In this document: positions 28,043 through 36,130 of the stretch, one piece after another
Layout of the letters: the number at the start of each line of letters is the position of its first letter
Position numbering within the stretch: position 1 is the stretch's first letter
From: CBDCVO01 sp965223085
GTDB taxonomy: Bacteria > Pseudomonadota > Gammaproteobacteria > Ga0077536
Assembly: GCA_965223085.1 (NCBI GenBank)
Contig: OZ244981.1
Span: forward strand, 2,604,001 to 2,668,000
Reading direction: 5' to 3'
DNA: 64,000 nucleotides
Notes under the pieces: model-generated
Told to the model about the DNA's origin: nothing
Seen by the model: only the letters and a program-made list of their open reading frames with translations
Databases searched by the model: none
Translations under genes and position numbers: made by a program

Positions 28043-29107
28043 ATGTCTGAGATCGGGGGCATTGAATCTTCGCTGAGCCGTCAGGGAGTGAACCTTTCTA
28101 CGGTCGGCATGAGGATTTTGCTGGCGTTGCTGCTCAGCTCCCCCGCCGGGGGGACACATGCGTTAACCTTAACGACGGGTTCGGGAGACGGTCGATTAAT
28201 AGTCGACGTCGACGGATTCGGATTATTTGGTAGTGCAATTGGCCCGTCTGCTAGTGACGCGTTTTACGATCCAGGCGGGTCGATCGAACAAGCCGGAACT
28301 GGTTTGAGAGCGGAACGGCACTTAGCTTCGCTAACGTGCGGGGTTTTCTTAGCTCGGATACGGAGCTAACAGCTGGCGTGTTCTTGAGCGAACCGGTCGT
28401 CGAATCACCGTCGATCACGTTCATCGGGATCACGGCGGTTGGCGGCGCAATACCCACAACGAACCGATATCAGGCATCCGCTTATCGCGGATTGTTGGAT
28501 AACGTACTCGCGAGCTTGCCCTTGGCCGAGAAGATCGAAAATGACAATGACGGTGGCGATTTGGTTGACGTTCCCTATGAGGTGACGCTTGCGTTGCGCA
28601 ATGTCTTTAGCCTCACCCCCGGCGAAACTCAAAGCTTTACGACACAGACGATTTTTGGAAACGCGATCCCACCAACACCGGGGAGTTTGCAAACCTTGCC
28701 GCTGCGGCCGAGTGATAACGAACCACCGTTTGTGTATGAACTCGAGCCGGCGGATATCGACGAAAGCGAAACGATTTGGCTCGACCCCGAGATTGCCGTC
28801 GGCTATAGCTACGAAGTAAGCGGTGCAGAGTTCGATTCCGTTACCGCTCGCCGGTGAGACACTTGAATTCGCGGTCGCCGTTAGCTTTTTTGAAATCACA
28901 GGGATCGACTTATCGTTGATGCTCGATTCGAATGATCAACTTGCGTTTGTCACGGGCGTGTCTTTGACGAACGTCGGTACCGGGTCCGTATTTATCACAC
29001 AAACGCCGATCACAGCCCCGGTGCCGCTACCGGCCAGCGTGTTGCTACTCGGTTGCGCCGTATTGAGCGCTTTTGGACTGCATCGCCGCGGAACTCAAGA
29101 CCGGTGA
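28043..29107 (+). pseudogene. VPLPA-CTERM sorted exported protein, frameshifted
   Basis: An exported protein gene split over reading frames. The first 100 codons from ATG 28043 give a signal-like segment (MRILLALLLSSPAGGTHA) and a GSGDGRLIVDVDGFGLFG start. Near 28300-28340 the plausible sequence moves to a second frame (VRGFLSSDTELTAGVFLS through LDPEIAVGYSYEVSGAEFDS). Near 28850 it returns to the first frame (SPLAGETLEFAVAVSFFEI) and ends in VPLPASVLLLGCAVLSAF followed by a basic tail. That ending is a VPLPA-CTERM signal, recognised by exosortase-type systems. The two shifts compensate each other. This could be two sequencing indels or real decay. A second protein of this kind at 33.5-34.7 kb has similar damage. 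The function of the body is unknown. Confidence 0.7.
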
Positions 29108-29176
29108 AACGCTTGCAACTGGTCTGAACTTCAGGGTTGTTGCCGCGCGCCCGACGTTCAACTGAGGATTCTAGGT

Positions 29177-29935
29177 TCAATACTTGCCTTCTCCGGGCGC
29201 TGGTTTTTGGTGGCCGGCGCGTGTGTAGTAATGCTCCGGAATGTCTTCGGCGCGCTTATAAAAACGCCACGCACAGGGCTTCCTGGCGTCGGCTTGATAG
29301 TCGGTAACCCACAAGGGGTGGCCGCCCCATTCCAGCGGGAGTTTTTCGTTGATGGCGCAATGCACGCAATAGTAGGGTACCTCACGTTCGCCGAAGGACC
29401 AGTCGTGCGCTGCTTGCGTGACGCCGAAATTGTAAGGCGACCCGAGCCGTGACGGGGTGCCGTCGACGGGATCACCGCGGCGCATGCGGCCGCCACTGCC
29501 GCAGGGGTCCATCACGATAGTAAATTTTTCGTCGTCTTCGCTGATCGTGGCGGTGCCGTCTTGCTCCGGTCCGCACATATGCGTGCGCATCATCTCTGCG
29601 GTGAGTTGCACCCGCGCGGCGACGTCCATAGTGAGAAAACCCTGCCAAGTTCGCCTCAACATCCAACCACCCTGCGAAGCACGCAGGGCTCGATAGACTT
29701 CTTCCTCGCCGTGTTCTTCGGCAAGGTAGGTCAACAGGCTCCAGATCCAGTCACAAAAGAGATCGTGAAGCGATTTGCCTTCGGCGAGACTGTATGCAGC
29801 GAGCTTTTTCGCATCGTCTAGTTTTTCGTCATCAATAGTCTCAGCTATCAACTTCGTCGTTGGGGTACCGAGATCGGCGGCGTCGTCTTGGCGCACCTTA
29901 CGCCCGACACGGGCCATATCAGTCAGTCTTAACAT
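29177..29935 (-). CDS. Conserved-looking protein of unknown function, third gene of the mutase operon
   Basis: A 252-residue protein that I cannot assign to a named family. It has a helical N-terminal half (LAAYSLAEGKSLHDLFCDWIWSLLTYLAEEHGEEEVYRALR) and a C-terminal half with possible metal ligands: MDPCGSGGRM, YYCVHCAINEK, KPCAWRFY and several His. The C-x2-C pair with the other Cys residues suggests zinc or an iron-sulfur cluster. It starts 52 bases after the mutase small subunit stop on the same strand and is probably the last gene of that operon. It could be a substrate-modifying partner or accessory protein of the mutase. This is inferred only from position. It looks complete, with no frame disruption. 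Confidence 0.65.
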   Translation of the reverse strand: MLRLTDMARVGRKVRQDDAADLGTPTTKLIAETIDDEKLDDAKKLAAYSLAEGKSLHDLFCDWIWSLLTYLAEEHGEEEVYRALRASQGGWMLRRTWQGFLTMDVAARVQLTAEMMRTHMCGPEQDGTATISEDDEKFTIVMDPCGSGGRMRRGDPVDGTPSRLGSPYNFGVTQAAHDWSFGEREVPYYCVHCAINEKLPLEWGGHPLWVTDYQADARKPCAWRFYKRAEDIPEHYYTRAGHQKPAPGEGKY

Positions 29936-29987
29936 GGGGCGATTATCCGGTTGTTTCCCTGTGGTGTGAGCGTTATGGTGGTAGCCG

Positions 29988-30398
29988 TTAATCTGCGGCT
30001 ACCAGCCCTGATGATTTAGTGGTCAAACGTTCGGCGGCGGCGACGATTTCGGTCAAAGCCGTACCAGGTGGGTAGACTTCGATCCCGCGCGCTTCGAGAC
30101 GGCGGCAACCCCACGGCGGGATAGCGCCACCTGCGAACACTGGTAAATTCGGACGCACGGCTTTCACAGCATCGAAAACCCGTTCCACGACTTCGACCCG
30201 ACCGCCGACATTGAGGCCGAGAAGGTCGACGTCTTCGTCCACCGCGGCGGTGGCGATCGTCTCAGCGATCGCCATCCCGGATAGGATCACTTCGAATCCG
30301 GCTTCACGCAGCGCCCGTGCGACCAGCGAGAGTCCGCGCCAATGTCCGTCGAGCGCTGTTTTCGCTAGCAATACGCGCCTCGTTGTCGGTCTCGTCAT
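29988..30398 (-). CDS. Adenosylcobalamin-binding small subunit of an acyl-CoA mutase
   Basis: A 136-residue cobalamin-binding domain protein, the same length as the small subunits of isobutyryl-CoA and 2-hydroxyisobutyryl-CoA mutases. It carries the base-off/His-on motif with K13, D17, H19 and G22 (K-x3-D-x-H-x2-G in KTALDGHWRG), the ligand set for the lower axial cobalt position. The later family segments are GMAIAETIATAAVDEDVDLLGL and LPVFAGGAIP. The usual SGAH segment after the third strand reads GGRV, a departure from known members. It starts 25 bases after the large subunit stop, and AAGG lies ahead of its ATG. A split mutase is unlike the single long chain of typical bacterial methylmalonyl-CoA mutase. 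Confidence 0.9.
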   Translation of the reverse strand: MTRPTTRRVLLAKTALDGHWRGLSLVARALREAGFEVILSGMAIAETIATAAVDEDVDLLGLNVGGRVEVVERVFDAVKAVRPNLPVFAGGAIPPWGCRRLEARGIEVYPPGTALTEIVAAAERLTTKSSGLVAAD

Positions 30399-30423
30399 CG
30401 TCGTGATGCCTTATGTTGCGCTA

Positions 30424-32052
30424 TCAAACCGGGATCGGTGTATCCCAGTCGCCGAAGACCTCGCGAAATACCGCGCCGATTTCACCGAGCGTCGCGTCCG
30501 CATCTACGGCGGTCATCATCGCGGGGATCACGTTGTCCTCACCGCGGCAACAGGTCTCGAGCGCGCGCAGTGCCGCTGCGGTCGCGCTTTCGTGGCGTTC
30601 ACGGCGTAGAGTGGCGAGACGTCGGCTGGCCTGCTCGAATGCGTCCGAGGTACCGATAAAGCCGTCGATCGCGTAGGGACTGACGTCTCCCTTGCAATTG
30701 TTGACGCCGACAACCATGCGCTCGCCGCGCTCCATTTCTGCGTACAAGTTGTATTGATTCTCGTGCGCGCGCTGATGCAGCCAACCGCTGTCGAGCGCCG
30801 CCAGAAACCCGCCTTGCGCCTCGATTTCGTCGAAAAATGCCCACCCGCGTTGCTCGAGTTCGCGGCACAAGGTCTCGACAAAATACGAACCCCCCAGGGG
30901 ATCGACGACGGCCGTGATGTTGGTCTCGTGTTGCAGGATCTGCTGGATCCGCAGCGACATCTGATGGGCGTGCACAGACGGTATCGACAAGGCTTCGTCG
31001 TATCCGGAAACACCGAGCGACTGCACGCCACCCAAGACGGCCGCTAAAGCCATTAGCGTGCCGCGGACCAGATTGTTCAAGGGTTGCTGGTAAGTCATCG
31101 AAGACCCGGCCGTCACCACGTGAATGCGCAAACGCGAGGCCTTCTCGTCGGTGATGCCGTAGCGTGATTGCAATAGCTCACACCACATTTTGCGTGCCAC
31201 GCGGAGTTTTGCGATCTCTTCAAAAAAATCCATCGAGACACGAAAACTGACACCGCCTACGCCGCGGGCGGCGGACTCAATGGGGATCCGACCACGGCGT
31301 TTGACGTCGTCTAGATATTCCACTGCGTTGGCGAAGAGTGCGCCGAGTTCTTCGAACGCGTTCAGACCCGTGTCAGCGCCGTTGTAGCCCGCGATGGAGA
31401 CCGGTACCCAGCGCGGCAAGTGTTCGGTACAGAACTCGATGATGTCGGAGTTGAAACGTAGACCGGCTCGGGTCGGTACTTGTTGTTTCGTAACGCAACC
31501 GAGGTAGGTCAGAAAATAATCGGATTGACCGGTGCCGGCGAGACGGGCGAGATCGAGACCACGGCGTTTGGCAACAGTCCAGTAACAGGCGAGCGCAAAT
31601 GGCCCGTGTTGCACGACGCCGCCACCGGGATGGCCATACGTTTTTTCGATCGGGATCCCGTCGAGCACGGTTTCGTAGTCGCGCACGCCCATAATGACGG
31701 CGCCGGTGAGTCCTACATCTTCGCAGCGTGCGACGACGTTCGGGTGGTCAACGTCATAGAGGTGATCGGCGGTGTTGCGATCGTGCTCCATGATGAAACC
31801 GTGCTCACCTTCAGCGAGAAGGAACTTAATGCGTTCGTTTTCGTCGGCCGGATTGCCGAAGCCGCTGAGTTGGAAGATCCGCCAAGGTTTGTCGCGATAC
31901 ATGCCCGGGTAGGCACCGCGCAAATAGGGTGGGTTACCTGGCATGCCGGTATCAGCGGAGGGCTCGGCCTCGGTGTGGTCTGCGGCTCGATATACCGAGT
32001 GCAGGGGGATCCCGGAGATCGTTTGATGTCGCTTGTTGTCTTTGCTCGTCAT
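30424..32052 (-). CDS. Acyl-CoA mutase large subunit (MCM/ICM/HCM superfamily) with novel active-site residues
   Basis: A 542-residue catalytic chain of the coenzyme B12-dependent acyl-CoA mutases. General family sequence is clear (YLRGAYPGMY, ENERIKFLLAEG, DNLIAGL-like central barrel strands, GVQSLGVSGYDEALSIPS, VVDPLGGSYFVE). Substrate-defining positions differ from every characterised member I know. Tyr89 of methylmalonyl-CoA mutase (Phe in isobutyryl-CoA, Ile in 2-hydroxyisobutyryl-CoA mutase) is L62. Arg87 is F60. Arg207 (Gln in the other two) falls at C186, within one gap. His244 is N224. The substrate carboxylate of methylmalonyl-CoA is therefore not expected to bind. A GAGGTGAGG ribosome site precedes the ATG at 32052. 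The small subunit and a Cys-rich protein follow in one operon, convergent with the ketone carboxylase cluster. The substrate is unknown. Confidence 0.9.
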   Translation of the reverse strand: MTSKDNKRHQTISGIPLHSVYRAADHTEAEPSADTGMPGNPPYLRGAYPGMYRDKPWRIFQLSGFGNPADENERIKFLLAEGEHGFIMEHDRNTADHLYDVDHPNVVARCEDVGLTGAVIMGVRDYETVLDGIPIEKTYGHPGGGVVQHGPFALACYWTVAKRRGLDLARLAGTGQSDYFLTYLGCVTKQQVPTRAGLRFNSDIIEFCTEHLPRWVPVSIAGYNGADTGLNAFEELGALFANAVEYLDDVKRRGRIPIESAARGVGGVSFRVSMDFFEEIAKLRVARKMWCELLQSRYGITDEKASRLRIHVVTAGSSMTYQQPLNNLVRGTLMALAAVLGGVQSLGVSGYDEALSIPSVHAHQMSLRIQQILQHETNITAVVDPLGGSYFVETLCRELEQRGWAFFDEIEAQGGFLAALDSGWLHQRAHENQYNLYAEMERGERMVVGVNNCKGDVSPYAIDGFIGTSDAFEQASRRLATLRRERHESATAAALRALETCCRGEDNVIPAMMTAVDADATLGEIGAVFREVFGDWDTPIPV

Positions 32053-32124
32053 GTCCTCACCTCAAACGACAGCGGCGTGTGGTACGGACGAATCCAATCG
32101 CCCCGTAGCGAACAGTTTAAAAGA

Positions 32125-32204
32125 CTAACCTGGATATTGCATGAGCACCGCGGATGATGGCGCTGGGAAGATACCTGTGAGCGCCTCGTGCAATATCCGG
32201 GCTA
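32125..32204. mobile_element. MITE-like element with GGATATTGCA-type inverted ends, copy 1
   Basis: An 80-base non-coding element whose ends are imperfect inverted repeats. The left end reads ctaacctggatattgcat and the right end, read on the other strand, ctagcccggatattgcac, each followed by gag. It lies directly upstream of the mutase operon. Related copies are at 39626-39721 and, as a single end, 44444-44465. No protein is encoded, so transposition would need a transposase from elsewhere. Confidence 0.75.
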
Positions 32205-32364
32205 GCAGTCTGTCGGACTTAGGAAGACCCTAGTGCGGCCGCAGTTAAGCGGCGCCTAGCGCCGCGATTTCTCGGTACAGAGCACAACTATGCGCCTCGA
32301 AATCACAGAAAAATCGTCGTGCTTAAGCACGCGTCTCGACCACCGCTAAGTCCGACAGGTTGCT
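32204..32364. mobile_element. Second MITE-like element with CTGTCGGACTTAG inverted ends
   Basis: A roughly 160-base element bounded by 19-base inverted repeats with two mismatches (agcagtctgtcggacttag against agcaacctgtcggacttag). The 13-base core is perfect (32210-32222 and 32346-32358). Inside are two smaller palindromes: gcggcgc/gcgccgc (32250-32266) and the 14-base cgtgcttaagcacg near 32319. It has no coding capacity. It abuts copy 1 of the other MITE family. Confidence 0.7.
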
Positions 32365-32386
32365 CAGTTGCTCAGTTGCTCAGTGC

Positions 32387-32576
32387 TCAGGGTCGGACCA
32401 ATCTAAGCGACTGAATTGGAGGACAAATTTGGTGAATCGCAGCGATTTAGCATCTTAGACTGCAGTTGAGATACCAATTCCGCCCATTGTGATGCGAATT
32501 CAAAGACCTAGGTTGGTCCGACCCTGAAGCTCCCTGCGAATTCAAAGACCTAGGTTGGTCCGACCCTGAAGCTCCA
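32387..32576. repeat. Inverted repeat pair TCAGGGTCGGACCAA plus tandem 42-base duplication
   Basis: A 20-base sequence at 32387-32406 (tcagggtcggaccaatctaa) recurs inverted at 32508-32527 with two mismatches. The inverted copy sits inside a 42-base unit that is repeated in tandem, at 32493-32534 and 32535-32576, with a single mismatch in the last base. The tail of the unit (gaagctcc) also matches the start of the adjoining transposase fragment. Just upstream, ttgctcag is repeated in short tandem (32360-32390). It looks like the scar of repeated insertion and slippage. There are no spacers, so it is not a CRISPR. Confidence 0.75.
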
Positions 32577-32582
32577 CCCCGA

Positions 32583-32786
32583 AGCTCCCTCATCGGGTTA
32601 TACAACACGGAGAGCGTCCGGCAACAAAGGCCATGGAAGAACATCGAGGATGTCGAGTTCGCCACGCTCAAGTGGGTGGACTGGTTCAACAACAAGCGGC
32701 TTCTTCAGCCGATCGGCGATATCCCACCGGCAGAGAAGGAAGAGGCGTATTATCAGCAACTAACCGAGTCGGCTATGGCAGCCTGA
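32583..32786 (+). pseudogene. 3' remnant of an IS3-family transposase (OrfB)
   Basis: A 67-codon fragment ending in TGA at 32784-32786. It reads SLIGLYNTESV then PWKNIEDVEFATLKWVDWF, NNKRLLQPIGDIPPAEKEEA and ESAMAA. This is the C-terminal end of an IS3-family DDE transposase downstream of the catalytic Glu region. Everything upstream in the protein is missing and is replaced by the repeat scar. It differs from the OrfB of the complete IS at 35.8-37.0 kb, so it comes from another IS3-type element. Confidence 0.85.
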
Positions 32787-32827
32787 CTCAAACAAAAGAG
32801 TCTCCAATGAACCCGGGGCGATTCAGA

Positions 32828-33262
32828 TTATTTTTTCTTATCGTCTTCCCAGAACCGGGTCATTTCCATGAACATAAATGAGGCGGACCAGGTAATAAGA
32901 GAGAGGCCGGTAATAGCTTCGAGACCCGCCGTGAAACGAATATTACCGAAGGGCTCGATATCACCGTAACCAACAGTCGTGTAGTTGGTGAATGAAAAAT
33001 AGACGCAGTCGACGAGACTTCCGTCAAAGTTGCCGCCTAGCGAACCGAAGTTGCCATACTTCGTCATGAAATAGAAGGCGAGGCCGAATAGCCAGATTTC
33101 CACGATATGGGCGCAGATCGTGCCGAACACGCCGATAATGACACGTACCCGATGTTTGACCTGAAACTTGGGAATGCTCAGGGAAAGCAGCCGTAGAATC
33201 TCGTAGTGGATAGCTACTGCAGATGCCACTAAGAAGGTGTTGATGAACCAGGAGCCGAGCAT
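32828..33262 (-). CDS. Two-transmembrane potassium channel-like protein
   Basis: A 144-residue membrane protein with the K+ channel selectivity filter TTVGYGD in the pore loop, preceded by VDCVYFSFTNY and followed by a second membrane helix (FTAGLEAITGLSLITWSASFMFM). Upstream are hydrophobic segments (MLGSWFINTFLVASAVAIHY and VIIGVFGTICAHIVEIWLFGLAFYF), so there are probably three to four helices in all. There is no cytoplasmic ligand domain beyond a short charged tail (WEDDKKK). The ATG at 33262 begins at the first hydrophobic segment; an upstream ATG at 33319 is possible. It fits the small ion-channel family (PF07885), predicted to pass K+ through the inner membrane. It is downstream of the IS fragment and convergent with it. 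Confidence 0.85.
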   Translation of the reverse strand: MLGSWFINTFLVASAVAIHYEILRLLSLSIPKFQVKHRVRVIIGVFGTICAHIVEIWLFGLAFYFMTKYGNFGSLGGNFDGSLVDCVYFSFTNYTTVGYGDIEPFGNIRFTAGLEAITGLSLITWSASFMFMEMTRFWEDDKKK

Positions 33263-33511
33263 CGCTTTGGGAGGGGTCTCCTGACAGCTATATCCTACTA
33301 GGTTCCCACGTCGCGTCATCGACGAGTAGGCTACTGTAACCTTGCTTCAATCTACCAACCCGACGGGCTGTAAGTGGCGATCGGGACGTTGCGCTCCAGA
33401 ACCATGTCGTACCCACAATGTTTGAAATGTTTCGGGTCAGAATAAAAACGAAGTTTGTATGCTGACCCAAACACTCAAGAAGATCTTCCCGCACTAGAGC
33501 CTGATCGCGGA

Positions 33512-34718
33512 TTAGTGAGAATTCAATTTACGACGCATGCGCAATCCGAAAATCGCCAACCCCGGCTCAAAATCAGCACGGCAGGCGGCAGCGGGACGGT
33601 GACCAAGGCAAACGGTGAGAAGCTACTGACCTCAACCGTGATCGTGTTCGCGATCGTATCGAGACCTGATCGTGGGTGACCCACTCGCCATTCACATAGT
33701 GAACGATCGACAATAATTCCTCTTCCCCAGGTGCAAGAATTGTGTCGTCGTAGTCGAACACCAGTGTTTGGACCGAATTATCGCCTTCGACGACATCAAC
33801 ATCGTAAAGTTGTGCCAAGCCGTTCCCAGCGAGGTTTAAGCCGGCGACTTCTGGGAAACTGCCGGCGATCAAAGCGTCGACTTCCGTATTAGAAAATAGT
33901 CCGTCGCCATCGGCCTCCGGTAATGGTTGAGTGAATACGAAGGCATCTGTCGTATACCACACGTTGTAGCCTAGAAAGGAACCACCGATCAAATCATCTT
34001 CGAAAAAACCACGCGTATTGTCGGCCGTGTAATTATCGCCATATAACCAGCTCCCCGCTTGAGTCCAAGCGGTCCCAGCGAGGTGATTCGCGATAACACC
34101 GTTAAGGTAGTCCGCACCAAGCTGACCCAGGATCGGAAATTGCGCGGCGGTCGCCGTTGCCAAACCACTGCTCGTATCATTGATGACATACGCACCACGC
34201 GCTTTGGTATCGACTCGCGTGTGTGATCCCACCCCGGGATGAGGCCCGCTTAAGTATTTAACATCCACGGTATATTCGATCGTGGCCGTACCGTCTAAGT
34301 TGTCGGTCATCTTCAAAGAGCGGCTCGGATCCGAGGTATGCCGCAATAACGAGCCATCCGTGCGGACTTCGTTGAGGTTTAAGTCGATATCGCGCACTCG
34401 CACGGGGTCACCGCTAACCACGAAATCGTCCCAAACAGCTGTCCCAGATTGATAAACCCACAAGTAGCTATTGGGTTGTCCTAATGGTAGGGATAGGTCG
34501 ACGAAAGTAGAAGATAAGGCGCCACTTGGATTAGCGAACGCCGGCGGCATTGAGAAAGATGATAAATCGGTGCCCGTCGCATCACCGCGGATAAATCCTT
34601 CCACAGTATTGTTGCCATGCCCAACGGTCGCCGCTACATCTATGGTGCGATAAGTGACTGCAGCTTCGGCAGTCATGGTAGAAGTCGCTAAGGCGATAAG
34701 CAGTGCACGTCGAATCAT
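33512..34718 (-). pseudogene. Exported VPLPP-CTERM protein with frameshifted C-terminus
   Basis: The frame from ATG 34718 (GGGGAG just upstream) encodes a signal peptide (MIRRALLIALATSTMTAEAA) and a long, mostly acidic extracytoplasmic body ending with ILAPGEEELLSIVHYVNGEWVTHDQV. After that the frame gives an unnatural Arg/Ser-rich tail to a TGA at 33573-33575. Shifting one base near 33661 restores DTIANTITVEVSSFSPFALV and VPLPPAVLIL. A further shift near 33560 restores LAIFGLRMRRKLNSH and a TAA at 33512-33514. The intact ancestor therefore ended in a VPLPP-type C-terminal sorting signal (motif, membrane helix, basic end). As it stands the anchor is lost and the protein might be secreted freely. 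Two indels in 100 bases could also be a local sequence error. The body shows a DGDG stretch (ADGDGLFSNTEV) that resembles a calcium-binding loop. Confidence 0.7.
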
Positions 34719-35289
34719 TCAAGCTCCCCATCCGTTTCCCAGGCGCAGCTCGAGGGTCAACGACCAGCGACAATTCAGCAAGATTGTTGACCTACTGCCA
34801 GCGAAGACTAATTCGTTTCACTCAGAACTTCAAATGCCTGTTCGCTTCCGCTAGAGATTACAGATCAGAAAATACATGTAACGTGATAGTTTTTGTTGTA
34901 GAGAAATGTGATGACAACCCCTCAGCGCCACTCCCTGGTAGTGTAAGTGATCGCGGCTTTTATTCACTACCAATACACCCGCGTCGTGCGGGCAGGACAC
35001 CCGTGGGGGCCGCAGCGCCAAGCGTCTTGCGTGCCGACTTAACTGGGCTTGCGGCCTCGCAGCGATGTGTTTATATGGTGCAGCAGACGCCGTTTTTCTC
35101 AATTCACGTCATGCAGGTACCGCTCCGTCACTTGCGGCGTAGGGATGAGTTGACGCTGGGAGCGGAGCCGGCAAGGACGAAATAAAAATTGTTGCGAGGG
35201 ATTTGTTGCGAACGCTTTAGCGGTTATGCTTTGCGGCGCGGCCGTAGCAGCGTCGCGCGGCATTAGTCATAGGGAGGGAAGGAAACATA
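34719..35289. other. 571-base region without a recognised gene
   Basis: This lies between the divergent VPLPP-CTERM gene and the small membrane protein gene and should hold both promoters. A 160-codon open frame here has no ribosome site and no family features. An inverted repeat tggtagtg...cactacca (about 34936-34972) could form a hairpin. A clear AGGGAGGGAAGG ribosome site sits at the right end for the next gene. Confidence 0.45.
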
Positions 35290-35550
35290 ATGAACGTGAA
35301 TAAAACAATTATTAAGTCGTTAGAAATCGTCGCTTATATCTTGTTCGTTTTCATTGTGCTCGGTGCTGCTTTTGCAGGAGGAGCTAGTTCGGGATTCGGC
35401 GGATTTCTGTTGGGATTAATCGGCGGTTTCATCGTTGCGATCACTATTCTTGGGGTGTTATTCCTACTTATAGACATCGCCGATAACAGTCGCAGAACCG
35501 CGGAGTTGCTAGCGGCGCAATCTCAACTACGAGATAGCGCAGGGGAATAG
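35290..35550 (+). CDS. Small two-helix membrane protein of unknown function
   Basis: An 86-residue protein with two strongly hydrophobic segments: about residues 12-30 (IVAYILFVFIVLGAAFAGG) and 38-62 (FLLGLIGGFIVAITILGVLFLLI). A Gly-rich turn joins them, and a short charged C-terminal tail follows (DNSRRTAELLAAQSQLRD). The ATG at 35290 is preceded by AGGGAGGGAAGG, one of the strongest ribosome sites in the window, so expression is likely despite the small size. The family is not recognised. It stands alone between a divergent gene and the Rieske pseudogene. Confidence 0.72.
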   Translation: MNVNKTIIKSLEIVAYILFVFIVLGAAFAGGASSGFGGFLLGLIGGFIVAITILGVLFLLIDIADNSRRTAELLAAQSQLRDSAGE

Positions 35551-35839
35551 TTCGCCGTCTGCTAATTTCGCGGCAGTGGATTGCTGCCTTAAGTCGCCCG
35601 GCACCTGCGGGCATTCGGAGAGGTGCGTCTTGAACCGTTGGGCACTACGGTAAACTAAAGACCCACAACGCGTTATATGGGCTTACGGGAGGGGCGCACT
35701 CCGCGCCACACGGGAGCTTGCCATGCAGCAACAATTTCTGCACAACGCCTGGAGAAGTGGACCCTGCCGGCTGGACAGGAAAGCAGGTTTACTAAGTGAA
35801 ATCTTCTGAGATAATTCTTGTTGAGAGAAGGAGCAGAAG

Positions 35840-36130
35840 ATGACGAAGAGGAAACGACGGAATTATTTGGCGGCGTTCAAAGCGAAGGTGGCGATGGCGG
35901 CGATCGGAGGTGATCGGACCCTGGCAGAGCGGTCGGAGCAGTTCGAGGTACACGCGAATCAGATCCAAGACTGGAAGAAGAAACTGACAGAGAATGCTGA
36001 GCAGGTTTTCGGTGCTGGTGCGGTAGCCGCTGCGCAGACTGAGCAAGAGGCCGAGAAGTTGCACGCGAAGATAGGGCAGGTGACGATGGAGAACGACTTT
36101 CTGTCAAAGTTTCTCGGGCGCGACCTGTGA
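35840..36130 (+). CDS. IS3-family transposase OrfA
   Basis: A 96-residue helix-turn-helix protein typical of OrfA of IS3-family elements: MTKRKRRNYLAAFKAKVAMA, LAERSEQFEVHANQIQDWKK and a C-terminal heptad region (TEQEAEKLHAKIGQVTMENDFL) for multimerisation. It overlaps orfB by four bases. orfB lies in the -1 frame, as expected for an OrfAB fusion made by frameshifting, although I see no A6G slippery site near the overlap. It recognises the IS ends and regulates transposition. Confidence 0.93.
   Translation: MTKRKRRNYLAAFKAKVAMAAIGGDRTLAERSEQFEVHANQIQDWKKKLTENAEQVFGAGAVAAAQTEQEAEKLHAKIGQVTMENDFLSKFLGRDL

Noticed and set aside
30424..32052. Calling this a methylmalonyl-CoA mutase.
   Set aside because: The chain is short and split, and the Tyr, Arg and His residues that define methylmalonyl-CoA specificity are absent.
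32493..32576. A CRISPR-like repeat.
   Set aside because: There are only two units in direct contact, with no spacers and no cas genes nearby.
34703..35185. A 160-codon plus-strand frame between the VPLPP-CTERM gene and the small membrane protein.
   Set aside because: It overlaps the start of the minus-strand gene and has no ribosome site, no domain pattern and an irregular composition.
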